Source: Silene noctiflora
Taxonomy: Eukaryota; Streptophyta; Magnoliopsida; Caryophyllales; Caryophyllaceae
Direction: 5' to 3'
Assembly: GCA_009801015.1 (NCBI GenBank)
Contig: VHZZ01011877.1
Coordinates: 21,924 to 46,172 of the forward strand
DNA length: 24,249 nt
Shown in pieces: positions 1 through 12,400 of the stretch. A program made the translations under genes and the position numbers. Within the stretch, counting starts at the first letter, position 1. The number at the start of each line of letters is the position of its first letter. The notes under the pieces were generated by a model. The model was not told the origin of the DNA. It saw only the letters and a program-made list of their open reading frames with translations, and searched no databases.

Positions 1-280
1 TTTTGAATAATTGTTTAGTCCCTTATATTGAGAGAGATTTTTTTTTGCACAAGTTAGTGATTATGATGTTATTAGGCGCTTTCAAGATATGAATCCTTGT
101 CGGATGACTTTAGATTTTTCCTTAGTAATTTTATATTACTATGTATTGACGATATCAAAATTTTAATGTATAAATGTTGTCTGCAATTTTTTTCCTACTA
201 TGCCACCCCTTTACTCAAATCCTGGATCCGCCTTTCCTGTATGTATTGAGTGTCAAAATTGTTATTGTTTAATTTTGTAG
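1..280 (+). other. Upstream region / probable 5' UTR intron
   Basis: No coding sequence seen. The stretch ends in a T-rich tract followed by TAG immediately before the start ATG, which looks like a 3' splice site, so a 5' UTR exon may lie outside the window. The TAG is also an in-frame stop directly upstream of the ATG, so unspliced sequence cannot extend the protein. The segment at about 200-235, with AAATCCTGGATCCGCC, resembles a motif often seen in plant interspersed repeats; that is recollection, not a search result. No convincing TATA box was assigned. Confidence 0.4.
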
Positions 281-450
281 ATGGGGACGGAGACAGTGGA
301 GTCTGTTCGCTTCGGTATCTATACCAACGAGGAGGTCCACAAGCTCAGTGTTATGAAAATTACCAACCGTGAGTTGCTCACTAATGTTGGCCAGCCTCAA
401 CCTGATGGTCTTTATGATCCTTCTTTAGGTCCCTTCGACGATGTTTCTTC
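281..450 (+). CDS. NRPA1: NRPA1 exon 1 (N-terminus)
   Basis: Codes residues 1-57, starting [11 protein letters not shown] and running through [15 protein letters not shown], the conserved lead-in to the clamp zinc site. The donor is GTAACT at 451 and the last codon is split after two bases. The ATG at 281 is the first possible in-frame start in the window. An upstream coding exon cannot be fully excluded, because an acceptor-like TAG abuts the ATG. Confidence 0.88.
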
Positions 451-3400
451 GTAACTTCCTAAACTAACTCTGTCTACTTCCTATATAAGTTTTGTCTATA
501 TTAATTTCAAAATGCGACTTCCGTTCTTTTTCCTTGTTTTGCTAGTGATTTATTTTAAGCTGGTTATAATTTTTCCTGAATAAATATTGCCTGTGCAGTT
601 GCAAAACCTGTGGCCAACGAAGTTTCTACTGCCCTGGACATTGTGGTCATATTGATCTCATTCAACTAGTTTACCACCCCCTACTGTTTAATACGCTCTG
701 CCGTATTCTACAGAACACCTGTTTCAGTTGCTTTCATTTTAGGGCTAGCAGAGAGGATGTAAGCTGATTTGACTGTGATTGATTTCTGTTTTCATTTTTA
801 TCCTGTCTTTTGCTTCCTTATCCTTCAATATGCCAATTTTTGAACTTATAACATTCAGGTCCAATTATGTGTCTCCAAATTGAATCTCATAAGAGGGGGT
901 CATATTGCTGAGTCTAGGGCGCTAGAATCTTTGACCTCTGTGGACTCTGATAGCGACAATGAATCTGGTGGAATTCAAGTCGGTTACAAACATAAGGATC
1001 AGCGTGAATGGACATCTCTTCAGCTTACTGAAGCACATGTGATTTTATATAATTTTTTCAAGAATAGAACTAGCAAATGTAGTTGTGGTGCCAAGAATCC
1101 TGCTATTTCCAAACCTATTTACGGATGGCTTCAAGTGGTTTGTTCTATGGCCTCATATTTTCCGTTTTTATACATCTGGTAACCAAAAACCTATTAACTA
1201 TCTGATTCTTATAGGATGCCATGTCGGAAGCGAGTATAAGAAGCAACGCAATGAGAGGCTTTAAGGTTGATTCAGAAATTGCTGAAGATGATTATGATAA
1301 GTCTGCATCAGAGGTAGAAGATGCTGAGAACCACTATACTGGTGATGTAACTTCAAAAAAGCGACAAGGAAAAAAGAATGATAACTATTCAGAGCTCCTG
1401 AAGCCGAAAAATAAACGTTCTTTCTTACCAACAGAAGTATGCCCTTCACTCTTTCTTGGTCATTTGTTTTAACATCTCCAGTTCCATGTGCACTTTACAT
1501 TTGTTAAAATTTGTGAATTTTTTTTAATCTTTGTGGGACTTGGAATATATGTTGTTATTTTCTGGGATAGAGGATATTAAATACTCCCTCCGATCCAGAC
1601 AGATGGTAACACTTACCTAAAATGGATGAACCACACCAATGGTAACATACTATATTTAGCATGAAAAATGACTAAATTACCCTTACATCCACTACCTATT
1701 TACAACTTTACCATCCACTCACCCACTCACCAACTACCTATTTAATCCACCTAAACCCATGTGGCCCCAATCAAACTTTCCTACTTTACACCTCACTTTT
1801 CCACCTTTTCTTAAATAACCACTTTTTCCATACGTTACCATTTGTCTGGATCGGAGGGAGTATATAACTGTATTCCATCTGATGCATTTGTGTAAATGTC
1901 AAATTTTGACCCTAGGGTAAAAATTGTACGAGTACAATATAAAGCATTAAATTTGTATAATTGAGCACTTTTATAATAATATCTTTTCATAGTTGTACAA
2001 TATAACATGTACCAAGAGAAATTGAAGGTGAAAGATTCATAATATTCTTAATGGTTTTTAGATTGGAGGGAGAAATAAAGGTCTACTGCCAAGAACAATG
2101 TGAAATCCTTGGAGAGTAAGGATTATTAATAACCCCAGTGATGCTCAAAATTGTTGCGGGGATGTTCATAGAAATCTGGCAGCTGTAGTCCATAAATGTT
2201 ATCCAAGATTTGTTACTAGCCTAGTGCTCCAACTACATGAAATAATAAGAAAAGCACACTACTGCAATATTTCGTTTTTTTTCCCCATTATCTATTGTAC
2301 TGCACATATTCGTTGCAAGCAATGGGGGAACCAAGACTTTTAGTTCGGGGGAATTCCAGAGGGGTGAACTAGTAATGCATTAAGGTGAGCCAGAAAATAA
2401 ATCAAAATATTTAACTGAAAACATAAAAGTTTTCATTGTCGTAGGGATTAAAATTTTTAGGGGAGAACTAGTAATGCAATAAGGTGAACTAGAAAATTAC
2501 AGGTAACTACAGGAGGTGTAGAGTAATATTTTATTGCTTTTTTGCTGAACATTCAATGATTACAGGTAAAAGAGATATTGTCTCATCTATGGCTAGAAGA
2601 AGCCGCTCTATGCTCCTTCATTTCTGATATTCAACAACATAAGCTACCTTCGGAGAAAAAGTCTTCTTTCATGATGTTCTTTATAAAAACTCTTCTTGTG
2701 CCTCCAACAAAGTTCCGTCCTCCTTCTAAAGGAGGTGATTCAGTAAGTCTTTGCTGCATTGATCTCTGTATAACCCTTACTGTTTTTGGATGCTTTCTAT
2801 CGATTTGGAATCATCTTTATCCTGCTGTAATAATGGACTTGCTGATAATTTTAAATTTCATTTTCTTTTTATTTTGTTGCATAGGTTTGTGAAACCGGTC
2901 TACCTAACTGTTATATATAATTCTATTGTGTATAGTGGAGGCTCAACTTGGTCTCTGTTCCTTATTTTTATGCTCACTCATTTTTGCGAGTGTGATAACA
3001 ATTGGTCACAACTTTTAGTTCTTGTTATTTGAGGAGGTTTAAGTGCATGAGTTCAATATTGGCCCAATCATAGAACTTGAATTCGAACCGCAGTATCATT
3101 TATTTGAGACGACGTGGAATTTATGCAATGTGCAATTTCTGTATCTTACAAGTTGAAGTGCTTGATGGATTGGAAACTTAAGCTTCTTAGGGCTGTTTGG
3201 TTGCAGCTAATCAGGAATCGGAACAAAACGTTCCCATTCCCTTGGTATTTTTTTTTGTTGTCATTCCCTTTCCCCCACCTTTTAGAATAGGATTACCCAT
3301 AATCCCTTAAAATGATTCCCCCACCCCCCAAGAGTATCCCAATGAGCCTACTAAACAGACTCGCCTCTACATCTACCACCTATACCCACCACCAACACCA

Positions 3401-6400
3401 TGGATCACCTCATCTCCCACCGCGACAACCACTGACCTCGACACTTGACATACGCCCCCGTCGACGATCTCTCCTCACACTCCTCTTACCACCGTCGAAA
3501 CCATCACCACCCACCCGTAAACATTCCCCAACTACATGGAAAAAGACACTAAACCCCCAAACCACCACCCCTAGATTCCAAGAAACCCTCCTCCCACAAA
3601 ATCCCTCCTTGGTGTTTATGAGGGTGGGGGAGGGAGTTTTGTGGGTAGAGGAGGGTTTCTCTAGGGTGGCTTGGTTTCGGGCTAATGGATGTTCAACAAG
3701 GGATGTGGACGTGTGGGAAGCCGGTGCAGCCGAGAGGATGGTGGTGGGATGGTGGGACGTCGGCCTGGGTGCCTGACGACTGGTGTTGGTAACAGCGTGG
3801 GAAAAGGTGGCTTGTGGCAGCGACGGTGGTGGCAGTAGTGTAGGTGGTGGATGTGGTAGGGGTTGGTTTTCAAGGGTGATTCCTGTTCCCTTCTAACTTC
3901 CAACCAAACAGCTTAAGATGGTAGGAGTATTCCCTTTCCTTTCGCCTTGAATCCCTATCATGATTCCATTCCTTTCCCCTTGTGGGAACCAAACACCCCT
4001 TTAGTTATTTATTCAAAATTTTGCTGAAGGCGCTTCTGTCATGTGTTTTTTTTTGTTCGTCTAAGCATTATGATCAATCATTATTTACAAGTGATCTACT
4101 GGTATTTGTTCTTCAGGTGATGGAGCATCCTCAAACTATTCTACTGCAGAAGATTCTGGATTCTAATAAAAATCTGGCAATAGCTTATCAGCAGGATGCT
4201 GATCGGACCAAAGCATGGTTAAGACTTCAACAGTCTGTAAATACTTTGTTTGATAGCAAGAGTGCTGCAGGTGAATTTAAATTATTACATTCACCTTCAT
4301 GCTTTGTATATCCGATTCTTTCCTCTGGTATTTGGTCCTTTGTACTCGCTCGTTGATATCTTCTACCTTTTCTTTTTGGTCCATATCTTTGATTTCTTCC
4401 ACTTTATCTTGTTGGTCTTTCACTTCTCTCTTACGGAAGTGGCCCACTTCACTTGCTCTTTCTCCTTTCTACTTTTATACTTCTTGTTATTTTCATTAAG
4501 TAATGTGCTATTTTGAAACTGGAAGATCTAAAAGAGGAGGAATTACTTTCTTTGTTGCTCCTAAGCATAATATTGTCATTGCACAGTTTAACTAGTAAAT
4601 TTCATCTTGTGAAATGATGTTCTTACTCTCTAGTTTGTTCGTTCCTTGATATGTATCGCCTTCCAAGGTTTGCTATGTGATATATGAGGGTCTCTGTGTG
4701 AAAATGCTTGATAATAGAGATTAAGCTTGTATGCTAGGTAGTATGGACATTTGTACCATCTAGTGTGTCTGTGTCCGACACCATGTTAGCTGACACCACG
4801 GAAATATGTGCGGGACACTAAACATATTGTGTTTAATTTTTTATTAATATTTTAAAGTTTGCACACTTCTGAGAAACTCTAAGGGCGCTCCTTAAAGTCT
4901 TAGACAGTCGAGGACACTTCAACGCAGCATAATATAGATATAGTAAGATGTAAATTAAAGACATTTTCTTGATAAAACCATGCTTAACTTTTGCGTACGG
5001 ACTTATTTTCTGTATATGTTGGAATACAGGTTAATTCGCATATACTACATAATTTGAATTTGAATTTTTATTCAAAATCTAATACGAAATACTTATACAA
5101 AATTAAAATTGTACTTTTATAACTATAAAATATACATTTTATTAAATTTAAAAAATGTGTCCCGTGTCCTACATTTCATGGGATGCCGTGTCACATGTCC
5201 GTATCCGTTTTGGTGCTACCTAGCTTGTATGCATATGGAGAAGGTAGAATGGGTTTTTGATGATGTTTTCTTCCCTTGGCGTTGTTTCCTCTATCCATAT
5301 AGAACGATACTGGTTAGGGACACTACAAGTTCTTTGTTATTTTGGTCATTCTATATTGTGAATTAACACTCAAGTTGTATGTCATGTCACATTGCTTTGC
5401 TTTGTTAGTTTATTATATGATATTCCGACGCGGCTGCTTTGTGATGCCACTTGTCGACCGGATTTGACATGAGATAAATGTGAGACGTTGGGGGAGAGGC
5501 GAGACTCTAGGATACTCCTGGTCACCAAAAATTAGAATGTAACAGTGTCGATGTTGAAGAAGAAACACTGTAGAGGGAGACGGGGGTGGCAAGAGAGGAG
5601 TCTGTCAAAGAACCAAAGTTAGGAATGCCCTTAATATAAGGTTATCTCAGTCTTTTCAACAAAATTACTCCGATGTTTGAGGGCTCTCACAAACTGCAAG
5701 GTAGGGGGTGGGGTTGGGGTGTACGCAACCTTACCCTTTTGCTGTCAACACAAAAAGGTTGTTTCCGAGTGACTCGGGTGAAAACTTTGTGGAGAAATGC
5801 ATTAAATGACTAATACCTTACAATAAAAAGAAGCGCGGCCAGTTTAATGAGCCATTTTGCTTGATTTCATCATAATCCAGAACCAAAGAATAACGGGTCT
5901 TTTCAATATAATAATAATACCTTTTAGATGGAATGTCTAATACTTCACAATAAAAGGACTAATACATCTCAATAAAAAGGAGTCGCGTTAACTCAGAAAG
6001 CATAAACTGTATTTCTCTTGGTCCCCACTTCCTTCCATACTACACTTTGACGTCCGTTTTTTCCAGCCTTTTCCTTCATCTTTCCCCCCTCCTCTACTTC
6101 ATACTGCAGCTCTTTCAAAAAAAACCTTTTAGAACATATTATTCTAGAGATACCCAAAAGCTTCTATTTGGAGTTTCAAGACTGAAACTTGGAATCAAGC
6201 TAGACCTGAAACATACTGTTTTTAGGGGCTAGGGAACATGTCACTCTTATCTAGGCCTTGAATCTTGTCATGGGGTACTCAACATATTTCTTTCGACATT
6301 AAGTTGTGTTTTTTGATTTGCTATTTATTTGTGCATTCATTTTTGTTTAGATAAGCTTAGTACTGATTGGATTGCAGGTGCTCTCATATCCCCAGTTTTG

Positions 6401-9400
6401 GAATGTTGTTCAGTGTGTGTAGTTGGATGAGACTTGAGAGATTGCTTAATGATTTTGCCATTAGATTATTGTTAGTTCGCACCCACCAAAAAGATTACAT
6501 TGGAGGTCTAATAATGCTAATTCTATGTTCTTCCTTTATTTTATTTTTTGAGGGATTTATTTGTTCTTTTTTGATATTGCTGCATTTTGATACACTTCAA
6601 ATTATTAGCATGTATAACGGAATGATACACTCCTATTTTTCTGGAATTACCCTATTTTCTCCTCTTGTGGCCAATTCAATGGGCATGTCAATTTTTACCT
6701 TCACCAATTTTTTATCCCACATGATTGAGCAAGTCCAGGTAATAGGATAGTATTTGTTTATTGATCCTTGGGTTTGCTATAAGTAGCTAACTAAGTGGTC
6801 CTTAAAATTGAGCTATAAGTGAAAAAATAAAAGAATCAATTAATGTGCTAAGATGCCTAATATTTGAGTTCCTCAATTATCATTGCCCCCTTCGTAATTT
6901 AGCTCTTCGTTTTGTTGAGAATATGATCACGTGTTGATTTGGTCTCGATTGATTTGTCAATTGTCCAACCAATTTTGAGAGCATGCGATCTTTTGTTGAG
7001 AATAGTGACTCCATCAATCATTTTTTGGTCATGTCTTTGAGAGCATGCAGTCTTTTGTTGAGAATAGTGACTCCATCAATCATCTTTTGGTCATGTCTTT
7101 ATGGCATTTAGCTGCATCACTCTTTGGAGTTAGTTGGGTTTGACCTCATATACCCAAAGATTTCCTTTTTGATTTGGAAAAGGAGGAAGAGGAGATGGTT
7201 TACTGTATTTGGAAGATGATTCGTTTTACGATTTGGTGGTGCACTTCTATAGAAGTATATCATCTAATTTTTGATGATATTGCCTTTTGGTTCAAACCTC
7301 ACTCTTTGAAAATGTTGTATAGTTGGAGTCGAATACTCCAATAGTCCAATTGGATCACACTTGTCTAATCTTTTTGTAGGAAAAAATAGGGTTAATTTAT
7401 ACTCCCTCCATTTCGCTATAATATTCCTGCTTTCCCTTTGGGCTGTTTCACTAAGAGCTTCATCTCTCCTTTTGACATAAATGTATTGTTAAATTACCCT
7501 CTTACCCCACATATCTTACCGTAAACCTTTGTGCGTGTTTCCTCTAAATCTCCCGCCAAATGCTCATATTTTTCAAAGTAAAAGACATTTTTCGGCATTA
7601 TCATGGGGTTCTTTCACATTTATAAAAAGTCCGCTTTTGGCAAAAATGAAGACAAGTCGTGTTTGATATTCGCCAAAGAAATGTCTTCTATTTTGTCAAA
7701 AAGGTATTTTGGGTAAGAGCTCTAGACAAATGTCTAGAATAGGTGAGAAACTGAGAATTTATTACAAATGGTGGTAGTTTAAAAATGAGGTGTAGAAAAG
7801 TGGTATTTATGAATTACGCCAAAATATTACTCTGCATGTTTTAGACTCTCTTTTTGTGTATGGGCGTCATCCTCTTGTGTCTTTGTCTCTTTGATAGTGT
7901 ATCTTATAAAAAAAAGAAAATTATTCGAAGACTAATTAAAGATATTAACCATTTTTCTCGTGGACCCACTTACATAAATGAATCAATTACCCACTTACAT
8001 GTAAACGGGTCACGTTCCCTTCAATTCTAACCCAACCCAAATAAATCTCTTGTCGTGTTCGTGTTGACCCAATTACATAAATGGGCCATAAGCCTCTAAT
8101 CCAAACCGTTAATTTTGTGTCATGTCGATGTGTCATGTCGACGTTTGGAATGTGCAAATATATTTATGCGATGGGAGGATCAAAATAATTTGGGGAGGGG
8201 GGGGGGGTAGTTTCGATGAGGTTGGTGTTGATTAACAAAAGTCAGTGGGTGGCATAAGAGGTCACCGGCGCCGGAGAGAGAGAGAGCGTGCGCGGCGACA
8301 CGGACGGTGGTGGTTCCGATGTAGGAGGCTTGTGTTGATGTTAAAGTTGTGATGGAATTGGTGTAGCAGGGAAGGGGTGGGTTTCCCAAACCCTTGGGGG
8401 TGGTGTGGGGGGAATCAAATTAGAAGGATTTTGAGTATGCTATTCTAGAGATGGGGTAAAGGGAATAAAAATAAGTGTCAACCAAACACCAACAAAGGGA
8501 AAGGAGTAGTTTCAGTCCCTTTCCCAAATACCCCTTACCAAACGCCCCCTTAGGCTAATTTAGAAAATAGGTTATTCGTGTTGGGTTTGTGTTTAGAGAG
8601 GTCAACCAAAACCTGACCCAATAATATCTCATATCGTGTCCGTGTCGACCTACTTGCATAAATAAGTCATTAGGCTTTAACTCAAACTCGTTAATTTCGT
8701 GCCGGGTTCATGTCTAGTTTTCGAGTCATGTCATTGTTTGTTGGCCAACTTCAAAACTCCTAAAAAAGGTATTGTTGCCCAAAATATTTTTTTGGAAAAT
8801 ACTAATGTTTTTACATAAAATAGGGCGTATCATGTCCAACAGGCTCGTGTCTTTGCCTTGCCTTGCGTCTCGTTGCCATGCCCCCCTTAAAGTCTCAGTG
8901 TTCCTTGCACCTCTTCAAACTAAGGCTAAAACGACACTGTTATGCTCCCCCAATAAGCTCTTGGGTGTGGGATTGTTATTAGTAAATCAGGATTCATTGT
9001 GGCTTTAAATGTAGTTGCACGATTTCAGCCTATTCTGATTGTGCTGCTGTGCCTACATGTCTTGTTGAAGTAGTCATTCACTGTGAAATCAGTTTAATGT
9101 TGTTGGAGAAGCTAAGTATGTTCACCTTGTGCTTGATAACAGGCATAGGTCAGAAAGACATGGCTTCTGGAATATGTCAATTGCTGGAAAAAAAGGAAGG
9201 CATGTTCAGGCAGAAGATGATGGGGAAGCGAGTTAATTTTGCTTGTCGTTCCGTGATTTCCCCTGATCCATATTTGGCTGTCAATGAGATTGGTATTCCT
9301 CCCGTTTTCGCCTTACGATTAACGTATCCTGAGGTGAGATAATTTTTAAACACGCACTCTTTTACTGTTTCGAAAACAAAGAAGCTATTACTTTGATGCC

Positions 9401-12400
9401 ATTAACATGATTGCATGAACGAAAATTTGATTTGCTGTTTGTTTTTACCTGAAGTAACTCTTCAGGCCCCCCATTTTGGATCACTTCATAATACCGTCAA
9501 TTTTCCTTGTGACCAACACTGTGTATGCCTCATTTCGTCCACAACAACGAAGGCATTTATCTCTAATGAAATAGGCCATAGCAATAATAAATGCATAATC
9601 GTATCCCAAATTCCCACAAATGGCCTAAACTATCATATTTTACTGCAAATGGCCCGGTCAAAAGTAAAAAATAAATAATTTGGTGAATCTTAGTGTTTGA
9701 TTAATCTTTATAGTTATGCAATCATTAAGAAACTCTGTTCACAGCAGGTAGATCTGTTTTTGTGATTAATGGACACTGTTTGATTGAATGGCTCGTGCAG
9801 CAGATTTGGATATTGATGTGGCAGCATAAGATTGTTGTACTGTTATAGGACTTGCTCTCTCAATTCTTTTCCGTCAGCTGTTACCACTATTCAACAAGTC
9901 TGATATGTGTATACACCGAAAAGAATTCATGAAGATCAAATTGGTCTTTAGAATAAATCTTCACCTAATACACGTCTGAATTGAAGAAAATTATGAATAA
10001 ATGTCAAAGCCGATATGTAAAACGCAAGAGTAATGTTGCGAGTACGTCTCTTGTGAGCTTATCTTGACTTTACTGGAAAGCATTAATAAGTATCTTGTGA
10101 CTTCATCATATATGGAGTCATAGTGGGTACTGGGAAGGGGATAGAAAATTTGGGTCCGTATCAAAGAGGGAAGAGGATAGAAAATCCATATCAAAGGGGG
10201 AAGGGGAAAGAAGGTGAGTAGTATTATAGTAATATTTTCATTGTATTAGATTGATGTTGAATGAATTAAGTACCAAGGAAAATATTAATCAATTTTATTC
10301 ACAAATCACAAGAGAGGGGGGGAGGAACTGCCAAGGGCAGCCATTGGTTATTAATAAATGGCTTGGACTTTAAAGATGAAGAAAGGAGTTCTATTCATTC
10401 ACGAGGAAGGATAAAGTGTGATATGTTTAGTAACTGTTATTCCCTTTATTGTAGATGGGTAATTCTAGTGCGAGACTTCCTCATCCTTGCAGACTACTTA
10501 ATACTCCCTCCAAATTTATGAGTCTTCCCTATTTCCCTTTTGCGTCTATTTTCCTATCTTCCCCTTTCCTTTTTTGGTATAATTTATTCATTCTTTATTC
10601 ACCCTCTCTCCTAAAAAGTCAACAACTTCCACTACTTTATTCATTCTTTATTATTTTCTCTCTCCACAACTTACATCAGTTTATTCTTTCTTTATTCACT
10701 CTTATTTTTTGTGCAAAAAGTAAAGGGGAAGACTCATAAAACTTGGAGGGAGTATGTCATATTACCATGTCATCAATTAAATGGCCTTCCTATTCAATCT
10801 TACGTTTTCAGAAAAAAAACATAGACCTTTGGTACCTGACCCCCTTTGAGCTGGCCCATAACCATCTGGAGTAAGCATGAGTGGTAGGCTGGTAGCTGAT
10901 TTAGGGTTGGTAAGGGGCAAGGTGTGTCTTGTAAGATAAGGGTAGTTTAGTCATTTTAATCTTTTTCTTAAAAGTTGGGAAGAATGAAATGGGAAGAAAA
11001 ATAAAAATTGGAGGGAGTAGTTAGTAATATTATATTATTCACAAGAGACCAACGGTGGTGCCATGCATCTACAGAAAGTGACTAATAGTAAACCGATTGA
11101 AACAATATAATCCAAAAACACAAGGAAAACAAGTCCAATTTGAAGGCCACCACTAAGGTCTAACATAACAATTAAACAGCGTTGAAGACTTGAAATCTTT
11201 AAACGCAGTTTTTTCAGTCCAACTAGAAAAAAATTGGACCTGAAAATTGTCTGTGCATACTCATAGGGGTGTTTGTTAGCTCCAATATGCTAATCTTTTG
11301 TGTATTTGATTTGTAATTTGCTTTCTTCGGTTAATGCACATGCTTTATACAAATCAATTTTGGCTGTTTAAATTTGGGGTGTCATTGCAAGTGCTATGTT
11401 GGTCATGCAGAGAGTTACTCCTTGGAACATGTCTGACCTACGGGATGCTATTGCTAATGGGCCTGACGTACACCCTGGAGCCACACATTATGTTGACAAA
11501 ATGTCAACTATGAAACTACCACCTAACAGGAAATCCCGTATCTCGATCTCCAGAAAGTTACCTTCTTCTAAAGGAGTTTTAACACAACCTGGAAAGAGCA
11601 GCCGTTATGAATATGAAGGGAAAGTTGTGTTGCGTCACCTCCGCAATGGGGATATTGTTCTTGTGAATCGCCAGGTATGCACTTAAGAAGCTGTTGCTGA
11701 AGTCAGAGTTGGAATGATTCTTGATTGGGTGTTCCGCTACTCTTCCCATGGTGCATATTTTTTCTTTAGTCCATCTGAGCATATTTTTTTCTTAATTTTT
11801 TTTTCCCCTTCAGCCGACTCTTCATAAGCCGAGTATTATAGCACTTAAAGTTCGAGTCTTGCCTGGGGAGAGGACTCTTCGATTTCATTATGCAAATTGC
11901 GAGTATGTTTGTCCCCTTTTCCTTCTTGTTGGTTCCAAGCGATAGTACTTTGTAGTGAAATTGTGCTAAGTACTGATTGTGCTGGGTGTCCTTTTGTTCA
12001 GTTCCTTCAATGCTGATTTTGATGGTGATGAAATTAATGTTCACTTTCCACAAGATGAGATATCACGCTCTGAAGCTTACAACATTGTAAATGCTAATAA
12101 TCAGTATATTGTTCCAACACGTGGTGATCCTAAAAGAGCTTTAATTCAGGTTTTGGATCTCAGTGTATCTCCTTAATAGATTTACATACTATTTCGTCAT
12201 CGTACATCCGTACTTCAATTTTTATATTTGCGGGAGTCATTGAGGCAGTGGGGGTAATGACGTTTTTCTTGCTGTTGTTGTTGGCATACTCTTGGATAGG
12301 ATCATATTGTGAGTGCTGTACTTCTAACAAAGAGGGATACTTTTCTTACCTGGGCCGAATTCAGTGAACTTCTCTACGCATCTGGTGTATGTTCCTTCGG

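Larger units (their letters stand above)
1437..2565 (+). other. NRPA1: Intron 4 (1129 bp)
   Basis: Non-coding. It holds an intact Stowaway MITE (1584-1860) and, around 2310-2510, repeat-derived sequence with a 33-bp direct repeat. The remainder is AT-rich with no feature I can support. Confidence 0.8.
4271..9142 (+). other. NRPA1: Intron 6 (4872 bp), repeat-rich
   Basis: This is the longest intron, a quarter of the gene. It contains a Mutator-like MITE (4735-5222), a SINE-like fragment (about 5680-5780), a 62-bp tandem duplication (6977-7100), a lone Stowaway-like end (7402) and two related repeat copies flanking another insertion (about 8048-8730). Stretches 5233-5670, 5790-6970 and 7105-7400 show nothing I can name, apart from short A-rich repeats near 5800-5990. 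No skipped exon is needed: exons 6 and 7 join in frame. Confidence 0.8.
9334..11410 (+). other. NRPA1: Intron 7 (2077 bp)
   Basis: Non-coding. It contains a complete Stowaway MITE (10504-10752), a lone Stowaway-like right end (to 11017) and a short purine-rich tandem repeat near 10133-10210 (unit like GGAAGAGGATAGAAAAT). I see nothing in 9334-10100 or 11020-11395. Confidence 0.8.

Noticed and set aside
3312..3776. 154-residue open frame in intron 5
   Set aside because: Pro/Thr/Arg-rich low-complexity translation of the C-rich and G-rich arms of a foldback transposon; it lies in an intron and has no recognisable domain.
6367..6750. 127-residue open frame in intron 6 with hydrophobic segments
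   Set aside because: T-rich intronic DNA gives Phe/Leu/Ile-rich translations by chance; no conserved motif and no splice evidence.
6977..7100. CRISPR-like or satellite array
   Set aside because: Only two copies, adjacent, no spacers, in a plant intron: a simple tandem duplication.
8180..8389. Minus-strand 69-residue frame
   Set aside because: Lies in GT-rich repeat sequence related to the foldback element; no protein similarity recognised.
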